From Micractinium sp. NFX-FRZ (taxonomy: Eukaryota > Chlorophyta > Trebouxiophyceae > Chlorellales > Chlorellaceae): DNA of 25,557 nt. The notes under the pieces were generated by a model, which saw only the letters and a program-made list of their open reading frames with translations, was not told the origin of the DNA and ran no database searches. Position 1 is the stretch's first letter. Each line of letters begins with the position of its first letter. Both the position numbers and the translations under genes were made by a program. The DNA is taken from NCBI GenBank assembly GCA_029339195.1, contig JAPTJF010000639.1, positions 1 to 25,557 of the forward strand, written 5' to 3'. This document shows, one piece after another, positions 1-12,193 of this stretch.

Positions 1-69
1 AGCTGTCCAGCTGTCCAACTCCCCCATGCAGCGTTGTGCCCTGGTGGGGCCAGACAGCTGAGCAGACAA
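1..69 (+). repeat. Left copy of end repeat (inverted relative to right copy)
   Basis: The first 69 bases match the reverse complement of the last 69 bases. A 30-nt block (19-48) is identical to the reverse complement of 25510-25539, and flanking blocks such as CTGTCCAGCTG and CAGCTGAGCA are also shared. Similarity stops at about base 69. The copy lies just beyond the predicted poly(A) site of the LRR gene. Confidence 0.9.
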
Positions 70-85
70 CCTTCTGGTGACCGAG

Positions 86-90
86 TTACA
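86..90 (-). terminator. TGTAA poly(A) signal of the LRR gene
   Basis: The minus strand reads TGTAA, the usual chlorophyte polyadenylation signal, 829 nt after the LRR stop codon. Cleavage would fall at about 65-75. A 158-codon open frame on the minus strand (562-86) lies entirely in this 3' UTR and shows no recognisable protein features. Confidence 0.55.
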
Positions 91-918
91 CTTTGTAGTT
101 GCTTGCCGACTGTTTGTTGACTGAAGGCAAAGCGTGTGGCATGCTGGCAGATGCTTCCTTGATGTGGTTGAGGAGTGCGACCCAGCAACCACACTGGGGG
201 CGGCCCAGAGGGCGACTGGCTGGCGGGCCCGCTGCAGGTATGCATGGTGCCCCATTGCCTTTCAGAAAGACGTGCCGCTCATTGTTGCACGAGATATGAG
301 GCATGGTGCGCTGTGAACAAAAGTGGGGCACGAATGCACAGAATTGGGGCGAGGGCTGTAAAGGCGACAGTGGGCACTCAAAGAACAGAGCGGGCACATG
401 CAGCGAGGTGTGGAAGGATTTGGGAAAAGCCAGGTGGGGCAACTTGTTCAGAAATGGATTAGGCCTGCTGTATGGGTGAAACAAAAGCAAACAGGGGACG
501 AAAGGGACGGTCGGCTGACGCAGTAATGCATGCATTGGCCAACGAAAGATGCGCAGAATCACACAGCAGAATCAGATGGGCGCGCTACTCGCGCGCAGGC
601 ACACCAAACACTCGGGTTCACTCATAACACTCGCAGAGAAGCATGATGCTGCTGCTGAAAATCAAAAGGGGTCAGGGAGCGTAAGTTGTAAGCAGGATGG
701 GCTGCCAGCCCATCTTACCCAAGGGGGGGAGGACGAGCCGTGGCGTGCGGCGCCACGCAGGCAAGACGGGCAGTGCATGGTGAGGAACAGGCATCCGCTT
801 CAGGGGCCGGAAGTAGGGCGGGTTGGGAGATGGAAACCAGCACAGCTGGCGTCGTGGAAAATGTGGTGTCTTTGTGGGCCTGCCCATAGGCTGGGCTGTG
901 ATGCTCGCCCCTGCTCCC

Positions 919-1736
919 TCAGCAGGAGGCTCCCAGGGACAGCAGGCCGCCGCGCGCATCAAAGCGGAACCCCCGGGCAGCCACCCAGTGCCCGAAGAAC
1001 GCCTGCTGCTCCCGCGTCGACTGCCGGAACACGCCAGCCATCTCCACCGCTCGCAACACGCTCCCGCCCTCCCCATTGCCGCTGCGGTTGACGAGGCGCA
1101 GGACGCCGTCCAAGGTGACCCTTGGGCAGCGGTCCACGCACACAAACGACAGCTGGCGACAGCTGGCACCCAGCGCCGCCAAGCTGTCGTCCGTCAGCCC
1201 GGGGGCGGCCAATGCCGAGAAGGCCTGCAGGCTCGGGCAGGCGGCGGCCAGCGCGGCTGCCCCGCGCGTGCCCCACCGCCGCGTGTAATTCAGCACGAGG
1301 GTCGTCAGGCTGGGGCCATAGGCTGCTGCCACCGTCTCCAGGCCCACATCCCCCACACTGGTGTCTGACAGCTCCAGGGCAGCAATGTGGGGGCAGGCAG
1401 ATGCCAGCTCAGTCACAAAGGCGTCACCCACTGACTGCAGGCTGACGCTCTCCTGGCCGCAAGACACCGAGAAGGCTTGCAGCGCGGGGCAGGCGTGTGC
1501 AACGGCGCGCAGGCCATTCAGGCACACCCCGCCGCCGCACCACTCGAGCGAGAAGCTGCAGCGGAGAGGGTGGGTGGGGAGAGAGGGCAGGGTTAGTGCA
1601 GAGGCAGGGGAGTGAGCAGGCGAGCGTGCCGTGGGCTGTGCAGCGACAGGTGGGGCGTGGGCAACATGCATACAGGCAGGCAGGCAGGCACATAGGCAGG
1701 CGGGCAGGCAGGCAGGTAGGCAGGCAGGCAGGAGGG

Positions 1737-1784
<48 letters not shown>

Positions 1785-3241
1785 CATACAGTCAGGCAGG
1801 AAGACTGGCAGGCACCCTCTCGACCCCTGTGCCCGCCACTCTTGTTAGCCCAGCCGTCTACAGGGCGCCTGCACCACCCACCGCACCCGCGCACCTGCGC
1901 AGCGGCGGCGCCGCAGCTGCCAGGCGCTTCAGGCCGTTGTCGGTGATGCGCATGCAGCCCCACAACCTGCGGGGACGGGCACCAGAGAGTAAGGTTAGCC
2001 TATGTTAATTGGGCGGTGTGCGCGAGCTGCGTTGCAGGATATAAGCCCCAGGAGTTTCAGCAGGTGGATATTTGGGCGCGGCCTGAACACACACCCTGCA
2101 GCAGCCGGTTGTCCCAGCCAGCAGCCGTGCGCATGGACTTTTAGACAGAAGTCAAGCTGCCACCTGCAGCCGCCAGCCACCCACACGCACGCCACCAAAA
2201 GAAGGGCTCACCTCACGGATTGCAGGCGGGGTGCGGAGCGGGCGATGAGCGCCAGTGTGTCATCCGTCAGCAGCTCTCGGAAGGTGGGGCAGCCTGCAGC
2301 ATGTGGCAGGACGGCAGCGGGAGCGGTCGGTTGCTGTTGTGTCTGGAGCATGTGCCTGTCCTGCCTCACACACAGCTGCTACCCCTGCATCAACAGCCAC
2401 GCGCCCACGAATCCACTCAATCAGCTGCACTCTTCCCGCCCTCCTTGAAGGCGGCAAATACGGAGCCCTGGTGTCAGGACCTCACCACTGCCTGCATCCA
2501 GCTCTGTGATGCGCTCCCCCCACCACCGCTCAATGCTGAGGCACAGCGCAGGCACGGCCTGGTCGGAGCGGCGGGCGCCCCTGCAGCAAGCATGTTGCGG
2601 GGAGGCTGAAGCTTTAAAGGACACATGCAGGGTAGAGGGATTCTGCAAAGGTGTGAAGGCACCAAGTGGGTGCGCCAGCTGGCGGCCTGCTGCCAGCAAC
2701 AGACGGTGGTGAGCCAAGGTGGATGCATGTGCCAGCTCCCGCCCACCTGCTAGCAGTCTCCCAGGCGAGCAGTCTCCAGATGTCGAGCCCTTTGGCCGCC
2801 TGCATCCAATGTAACGGGGAAGGGAGGGCATCAAGCAGCAGGGTGGAGATGACCTGGCAGGCGCCACGTTGCCCAGTAGAACAGACTAGCGACACGCAGG
2901 GCACACGGCGGGCCAGGTACCGGTGCGCTGGCGCCGCCGGCCATTGGGCGCTGTGCCCAGCGCTGTTCCCCCTTGACTTCAGCATCCATGGCGATGTTAG
3001 AATCACTCAAATTGCAATGCAACTTCTGGCGCCGCTGACAACTCGCCTCGCGCCACAGCTTCGACACGAGGAACAGCCGCACCACGCCCATTAGCTGCTC
3101 CCGCCCGCTGCAGGCCTTTAGGAGCACGCTCTCGACCGTGTCCTGACAATGGAGACAGGCCTCCATTGGGTCGCTTGGGCTCCCGTGCTCAGCTTGAAAG
3201 CGCTGCCACTCTATGTACGGCTGAGCCTTCGTGACGGCCAT
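919..3241 (-). CDS. Leucine-rich-repeat (AMN1/F-box-LRR type) protein
   Basis: I assembled six exons on the minus strand: 3241-2921, 2799-2747, 2580-2486, 2293-2212, 1966-1895 and 1555-919. They total 1260 nt (419 aa), and every intron phase matches. From about residue 140 to the end run LRR repeats of the cysteine-containing F-box/AMN1 style. Examples are the LTDDTLALIARSAPRLQSV unit, the LWGCMRITDNGLKRLA unit that follows it across a splice, and later units with GLTDDSLAAL and CPRVTLDGVLRL. The N-terminal 107 residues contain VVRLFLVSKLWREAS, which resembles the end of a degenerate F-box, so a substrate-adaptor role in an SCF ubiquitin ligase is possible but not shown. The start at 3241 is the first ATG after the upstream gene's poly(A) region. 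The exon 1/2 junction (GTACCT donor at 2920) is the least certain. The 3' UTR of about 830 nt ends near TGTAA at 90-86. Confidence 0.8.
1673..1800. repeat. CAGG tetranucleotide microsatellite in LRR intron 5
   Basis: About 128 bp of (CAGG)n with a few interruptions (CATAGG, CGGG, GAGGG). It lies wholly within the intron between the LRR exons ending at 1895 and starting at 1555. It creates long Arg/Gln/Ala/Gly or Cys/Leu/Pro open frames on both strands that are not genes. Confidence 0.95.
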
Positions 3242-3385
3242 TGGGCACCCGATTTCAAGATCCTAGGAACAGTGGCAGAGCGGAATTGCCCTCCGACACC
3301 GCGGGCTGGGGAACTCATGCCGGCCCGCCAAGCTGGCAGTCTGCTGTGCGGCGCCAGCGCAGCGCCGGCGTACTGAGCAAGCAAT
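3242..3385 (-). promoter_or_regulatory. Short promoter / 5' UTR interval of the LRR gene
   Basis: About 140 bp separate the kinase poly(A) signal from the LRR start codon, with both genes on the minus strand. The interval must contain the LRR promoter unless the two are co-transcribed. No TATA box or named element was recognised. Confidence 0.35.
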
Positions 3386-3390
3386 TTACA
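3386..3390 (-). terminator. TGTAA poly(A) signal of the MAP kinase gene
   Basis: The minus strand reads TGTAA 213 nt downstream of the kinase stop codon and 145 nt upstream of the LRR start codon. The space left for the LRR promoter is therefore only about 130 bp. Confidence 0.6.
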
Positions 3391-3602
3391 GCCAGGGGAG
3401 CATTGCGACTCCTGAATACATGATAACAAGGAACTCGAGACTATCAAGGGGCTGTAGTGTGACTGCACAGCAAGACAGGAATGTACAACACTCCTGGACG
3501 GCAGGAAAACGGGGCCGCAGCGGCGGGGGCAGCAACGCCTGTGCAGCCGCTGCGTGGGTGGGCATCAGGCAGACATGTAGACATCAGGAGGCCGCGGCAC
3601 GC

Positions 3603-7420
<3,818 letters not shown>

Positions 7421-7605
7421 CTACGGCGACGAGACAAGGAGAGGCCGACCCATCTGCCGGCGGCTGCTAAAGCAATTTCGTGCAGCCTGAATGCAGCAGC
7501 CCTGCTGAGCCATGCTGTGAGCTAGGCCATGCCGGCCCCCTGCGATCAGGCCCCTGTTGTGTGCACACGCCAGCATTTGCGACTCGGACACGAGAGCGAT
7601 ACACC
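7421..7605. promoter_or_regulatory. Bidirectional promoter between MAP kinase and PPL1
   Basis: The readable kinase 5' exon (to 7420, minus strand) and the PPL1 start codon (7606, plus strand) are less than 190 bp apart and diverge. The interval must hold the core promoter and 5' UTR of PPL1, and probably an undetected first exon of the kinase. That exon may overlap PPL1: ATG codons in the kinase frame occur on the minus strand at 7514 and 7452, but both are closed by the TAG at 7423-7421. No clear TATA box is visible. Confidence 0.5.
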
Positions 7606-10600
7606 ATGGCCGCTCAGACGCAAACTCGGGCCTTTGTGCAGGTGAGGCCCCGCACCCACCCACTGCGCCGGCGCCGCGGCCCGTCCACTGCTTGCATCGC
7701 ACTCACGCAGCCCGATGCCGCCGCCCCCTCTTGCAGGCGTCGGCTCCCCTGCGGCCACGCCCCGCAGCAGCGCGCCAGGCTCCCGCCGTGGTGTGCTCCA
7801 CACAGCGTGGTGTGTGCGGGGTCCTGAGAGGGCTGGTGGCACAGCGATCGCTGGGGCTTGTGGGCCCCGTTGGCTGTGCAGGCGGCCGCCGCTGACTGCT
7901 GCCCTCCCGCTGCCGCCGCCGCCTGCCGCCGTGAGCACTCGTGCGGCGTGCGAGGCTCGCCGCAGGCTTCTTGCAGCATAACGACCCAACCAGGAACCTT
8001 GCTGCTGCAGGCGAGGCGGCGCCTACACGCCGGCAGGCGCTGCAGCTGGCCACCGGCCTGGCGGTGGCTCCGCTGCTGGCGGGCAGCGCACAGGCAGCCA
8101 AGGGTGAGCGACTCTATCCATGTTGTGGGGCCTTCCTGGGCTCGCCCTGCGGCATCTGTTGCAGGCTACAGCGTCCGGTCAACTGCCCACAGATTTGCCT
8201 CTGGCAGGCTGAACACACATCAGAATGCCATGTGCCGGTCATTTCATGGGCTCGCTGCTGCATGCCCCCCTTGCCTGGCTGACGTGTTACCTGCCTCGCC
8301 CTACGTATCAATCGCACATCTGCAGGCCCCAAGGGCTTTGTGCCTGTGAGGGACTCTCAGGACGGCTACTCCTTCCTGTACCCCTTCGGCTGGCAGGTGC
8401 GGGCAGCGGCAGCATGCAGCAGGGCTGACGGCAGCTTTTTCTGCTGATCGGCTTGGCTGCCAGCAGTTGGGGCGATGGTGTGGCAGCCAGCTGCAGGCGT
8501 AATCAACGGCAGCGAGACGTGGAATTGCGGTGCTTGCCCCTGTGCTGCAGACCTGCTGCAGCGCCCGCGGGTTGCTATCACTGCAGGTCGGCAGGGTGTC
8601 ATGCCACGCCCCAGCGCGCCCCGAATCTCTGGCACCTCACCTCGCCCGTCTGTGCTCCTTGCCCCCCGCTCGTTGCGTACATGCAATTGGGTGCAGGAGG
8701 TGTCGGTGGACGGCCAGGATGTTGTGTACAAGGATGTGATTGAGCCCCTGGAGTCGGTGTCCGTCTCCCTGGTGAGGCCCCGGGCTGGCTGGCCACCTAG
8801 GGAGCCTTGTGCCGAGGCCTGGGGCTGGAGAGGGGCCTTTGGCAGTGCTTGTTGGGGCTGAGGATGACCCCTCCCTGTCTTTTCCCGCCATGAAGCGGTG
8901 CCCGGCCGCATGAGCGCTTCTTGCTCCACCCCCATGCGGCGCTGCGCCGCGCCCTGTGCCTGGTGCGCACCAAAGGGAAGCTCACGCATGCCTGCCATCT
9001 CCCCCTCTGTGCCACTCTCTGCTGCACCACACGCTCAACGGCTCACACTCGGACACTCCTGCAGGCACCTTGAGAAGCGGGATGTGTGCCTGCCACAACC
9101 CCAGCCTTGTAATGCATACTACACATCATGTCTTATGCATGCTGCTGCGCTCACCTGCCCCCGCAGGTGCCCACTGAACACAGGATGTGTCCGAGTTGTG
9201 GCCAGTCCAAGGAGGCGGCATTTGCTGCCGCGCCACACCCGAACACACAAACTCATGCCCTCTCTCTCTCTTTTCTCACTGGCACACACATGTAAACCCT
9301 ATCTTTTCTCACTGGCGCACACATGTAAACCCTCCCTCTTCTCGCCTGCAGGTGCCCACCGAGAAGTCGGATTTGACCGAGTTTGGGGAGGCCCGGGAGG
9401 TGGCCTTCACGCTAGCTGACAAGGTGCTCACCGCGCCCAACCAGGAGGTCAAGCTGCTGGCGGTCAGCGAGGTGAGCTGCTGGGCGCGTGCCCTGAGCTG
9501 GCAGCTGGGTATGTGGCTGACTTGGCAGGGCGGGGGTGAGGGCGGGCGGGGTGTGGCCCCCCAGGAGGCGGCGCTGCTGGCGGTAGGCGGGGTAGGGGCG
9601 AGTGCAGAGCTGGGCAGAAGCAGGGCAGTGCAGGGCGGGATGCAGCTGCGCATGACAGGCGCTGCTGGCAGACGACGGGGTGAGCTGGGGGTGCGCTTGT
9701 GGCTGGTAAGCTGGGCAGGGCTGGGCAAGGCAGGGCTGGGTGGGGCGTACGGGGGCAGGGGGCTGGGAGGTGGCAGGCGCGACGTTGAATTTGGCAGGTG
9801 TGCAGGCAGCGGATGTCGTTTGCCGGTGCGGAAGCAGCTTCTTCTTGGTCAATGCTCTTTCACAGCCCCCGCGCTTCCCTGTACGGCACCGCACCGAGCA
9901 TGGTCGTTTTTGCTGCGACCTTTGCCTTGTCTCCTCTGTGCTCAGTCGTGCGTTTCGGAATCTCAACCTCTGCTTCTCGCAACCGCCATTCACCGACAAT
10001 GCCGGCTCCATCTCAGCTCAAAAGTCCTCCACTCCGCACCCTCTCCCTCAATGGCTCACCCACCTGCCTTTTCTCTTCTGCAGCGCACCGACAATGGCCG
10101 CCTGTACTATGACTTTGAGTTCACCGCCAAGAGCGGCTACACGCGCCACGCGCTGGCCTCCGTCACCGTGGGCAACGGTGAGCGGGCACCTGGCAGCCAG
10201 CTGGCGGCAGCGCCCGGCAGTGCCGTCAGGCAGCAGGACAGCCCCAGGGACAAGGCTCCCTGCCGTGCGGCGGGGGCAAGGGTGGCAGGGCCCCGCAGGA
10301 CGGAGTTGGGCCACCGGATGAGTAGCAGCCGTCTGGGAGTGCACAGCACTTGCCCCTGGACTCCCCTTGCGCCCTGCCCCGCTGTTAACCCACCGCACTG
10401 CAGTTCGCGCCGTGTGCCACCCCAGCCCCACTCACCCCCCCCTCTCTTGCCGCTTCCTCATCCCTTCCTCATCCTTATTGCCATCCGCTCCTCTCGCCTG
10501 CTTCCTTACCCCTCCCTCAATCCTTATTGCCATCCACGCCTGCAGGCAAGTTCTACACGCTGGTGACGGGATCCAACGAGAAGCGGTGGAACCGCATGCA

Positions 10601-10658
10601 GGACAAGGTGGGCATCGTGGTCAAGTCGTTCACCGTGGATGACCGCACCGCCTACTGA
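7606..10658 (+). CDS. PPL1: PsbP-like protein 1, thylakoid lumen
   Basis: Eight exons: 7606-7641, 7737-7809, 8011-8103, 8326-8396, 8697-8771, 9352-9471, 10084-10177 and 10546-10658. They total 675 nt (224 aa), with consistent phases throughout. Residues 1 to about 37 are an Arg/Ala-rich chloroplast transit peptide. Exon 3 then carries a twin-arginine lumen signal: TRRQALQLATGLAV, a hydrophobic stretch and an AQA cleavage site. The mature part is a PsbP fold with GYSFLYPFGWQ, VVYKDVIEPLESVSV, YYDFEFTAKSGYTRHAL and the terminal NGKFYTLVTGSNEKRW block. These match the PPL1 branch (cyanobacterial-type PsbP) better than PsbP of the oxygen-evolving complex. In land plants PPL1 helps repair photodamaged photosystem II; the same role here is inference. 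It is head-to-head with the MAP kinase gene. Introns 5, 6 and 7 contain decayed copies of exon boundaries (see findings). Confidence 0.92.
9061..9094 (+). pseudogene. Decayed copy of the PPL1 exon 6 start (ghost 1)
   Basis: GCAGGCACCTTGAGAAGCGG, followed by GATGTG, parallels the real acceptor and exon start at 9348 (GCAGGTGCCCACCGAGAAGT, then CGGATTTG), with one short gap. It lies in intron 5 about 290 bp upstream of the real junction. Confidence 0.5.
9163..9236 (+). pseudogene. Decayed copy of PPL1 exon 6 (ghost 2)
   Basis: This begins with the identical 12-mer GCAGGTGCCCAC and continues in register, with a 1-nt gap, through GGAT, CCGAGTT and AGGAGG.GGC blocks matching exon 6. It retains an AG acceptor and an open frame starting VPTEHRMCPS (real: VPTEKSDLTE). 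It could be a cryptic alternative exon, but no good donor follows. Confidence 0.7.
9270..9333 (+). repeat. Two tandem 33-bp repeats in PPL1 intron 5
   Basis: Copies at 9270-9302 and 9303-9333 share CTTTTCTCACTGGC and ACACATGTAAACCCT and differ at one base. They sit directly before the polypyrimidine tract and acceptor of exon 6 (9352). Each contains a TGTAA, the algal poly(A) signal, inside an intron. Confidence 0.93.
9887..9930 (+). pseudogene. Decayed copy of PPL1 exon 7 (ghost)
   Basis: It reads RTEHGRFCCDL against the real exon 7 start RTDNGRLYYDF, sharing R, T, G, R and D at the same spacing plus conservative changes. The DNA shares GCACCGA, ATGG and CG blocks in register. It lies in intron 6, about 190 bp before the real exon (10084). 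The upstream acceptor AG is lost. Confidence 0.6.
9988..10012 (+). pseudogene. Short second copy of the PPL1 exon 7 start
   Basis: CACCGACAATG (9991-10001) is identical to bases 3-13 of exon 7, followed by a similar CCGGC/GCCGCC step. It is short, so chance is possible, but it lies between the longer ghost and the real exon. Confidence 0.4.
10471..10535 (+). repeat. Duplicated 3' end of PPL1 intron 7
   Basis: The 16-mer ATCCTTATTGCCATCC occurs at 10471-10486 and 10520-10535, 49 bp apart, each followed shortly by CGCCTGC. Only the second copy has the CAG acceptor used for exon 8 (10546). Confidence 0.85.
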
Positions 10659-10687
10659 GCTCCCCCTTGGGGCGGCCCCACTGAACG

Positions 10688-10713
10688 CTGGCTGGCTGGC
10701 TGGCTGGCTGGCT
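10688..10713 (+). repeat. GGCT tetranucleotide repeat in PPL1 3' UTR
   Basis: About six tandem GGCT units lie roughly 30 nt downstream of the PPL1 stop codon. No TGTAA follows on the plus strand before 12190, so the 3' end of this transcript could not be placed. Confidence 0.9.
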
Positions 10714-11694
10714 GTGGCAGGGCAGCGCTGCACTGCACTGCCTACGCTTCCTCCAGGCTGCAGCCTAGTGTGCACTGCCAGGTGGCGCTGACCATGTCCT
10801 GCCGGCGGGGGGGTGCCTGCCCTGAGAGCGTGCCGCTGTGGGCTGCCACCCGCCTCGCCTGTTTCTTCCCCTCTGTTCTGCTGCCTTGCTCGCTCCGATA
10901 CTGACTTATTAGTGCTGCCGATTGGGCGCGTTCGCACTTCATTTTTGACTCACACTTTTCTAAGCAAAGAGCTTTCATGCACCGGGCGACCCACAGGGTG
11001 CCACACCGGGAGTTGGTCCACACCGGGAGTTGGTCCGCAAGAGCCCCATCAGCTGGCCAAGGGCTTGGGCCCAGTTGTGTGAATGCAGCCTGGGCGCAGG
11101 CTGCAAGCTCTTCCCCCAAAGAGGCGCACCTCGTGACACTCACACTCAGCAGTCTGACTGTGTATCCGAGCTGCGGGACCGCAAGGCCCTGCCTTGGGTG
11201 GTGAGCTAGCGGCGCTGCCGCCATTTGGGCCACCGCCACCCACCCATTCAGCTTGGGCGGAGACACGTAAATCACGCCTGCACACCAGCAGCATCGTCTC
11301 CCTGCTTCATTATACGTCCAAGGAGCCCTCTGACCTCCACACAAGCCCTCGGCACAGCCCTCAGAAAGAATGACTGCTCCCTATACTCTATTGGTAGGCC
11401 CAGAGTGCACAGCCTGGTCGCAAGCTGGCCAGCTGGCAGGGCGGTGGCAGCGGCAGCGGGCACTTGGCACACGTGTGATGAAAGCATCATGAAGGAGTGC
11501 ACTTCGTCACTTCTTGCGCCGCAGAAACAGCCCGACCGGGGATTCAGTGTGTTGGCGGCCTTGCAATGAGCGTGTTGCCTGCTCACTATCCGGCGGGGGT
11601 GCCGGAGGGTGGGCGGCAGGTGCCCCGGGGCCAAAAGCAATGGTTACGGCAGGAGCTGTGAGACGTGTACACATGTGTTCTCGTAACAGTAGTT

Positions 11695-11699
11695 TTACA
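11695..11699 (-). terminator. TGTAA poly(A) signal of the BNR gene
   Basis: The minus strand reads TGTAA about 495 nt after the stop codon at 12194. It lies at the edge of an AT-rich block and is the only TGTAA I found on that strand between 10660 and 12194. Confidence 0.5.
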
Positions 11700-12193
11700 T
11701 AGACATAGCACGTATACCAGTGGAGGCGTGTTTAGTGGAGGCATGCCTGGTGCCATGGCAGTGTTCGCATGCAAGCTTAAGAAAGGCGACATGCAGAGCT
11801 ACGTGCCGTGTATAGAGCCCAAGCAGCCTGCTGAGCATTCCGTTACGGGTGCAGGAGGCAAGACTGATAGGAATCACTTGGCAGTGTATTATGATGGTGC
11901 ATTGACATTTATACAATAAAGTCATGTTTATAAGTTTTAATATATTGGGAGTGGTTATTTTACTGAGAATTTGAGGTGAGGGGGTCCTGTGACAGCCATG
12001 GCGACGAGTGAAGAGGACGAAGCTTCTGTGCTGCAGCAGCCTGCTTCGCCAACGCATCATACAACTGGCAGGGCGCAGCGCAGGCGGCGAGCTGTGGCAG
12101 GAAGGGCATACCGAGGGGAAGAGGTGCCTCCAATGCCTTGAGGGCTGCCAGCCGTGGTGGTGGCTGCAGCTGATGTGGCTCATGCCGCTGCCT

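Larger units (their letters stand above)
10659..12193. other. Convergent intergenic region (3' UTRs of PPL1 and BNR genes)
   Basis: PPL1 ends at 10658 (plus) and the BNR gene stops at 12194 (minus), so this 1.5 kb holds both 3' UTRs. It contains the GGCT repeat, the minus-strand TGTAA at 11699, and an AT-rich block at about 11880-11970. The AT-rich block includes AATAAA on the plus strand (about 11917). An 84-codon plus-strand frame (11665-11919) ends at that motif and has no recognisable features. No further gene is supported. Confidence 0.45.

Noticed and set aside
86..562. 158-codon minus-strand open frame
   Set aside because: It lies downstream of the LRR stop and upstream of its poly(A) signal, so it is most likely 3' UTR. 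It has no domain, and no promoter is apparent.
1424..2008. Long Arg/Gln/Gly or Cys/Leu/Pro repeat proteins
   Set aside because: They are artefacts of the CAGG microsatellite inside an LRR intron.
8930..8970. CCCCCATGCGGCGCTGCGCC as an internal copy of the end repeat
   Set aside because: It shares only about 16 of 20 bases with the repeat core and no flanking similarity; chance is sufficient in GC-rich DNA.
9270..9333. Tandem repeats considered as a CRISPR-like array
   Set aside because: There are only two adjacent 33-bp units with no spacers, inside a eukaryotic intron.
9187..10566. 459-codon plus-strand open frame
   Set aside because: It reads through PPL1 exons 6 and 7 and the intron between them. 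Exon 7 and its donor are clearly spliced, and the intron part is low-complexity.
11665..11919. 84-codon plus-strand frame ending at AATAAA
   Set aside because: It has no recognisable domain, lies in the 3' UTR/convergent region, and no promoter or splice pattern supports a gene.
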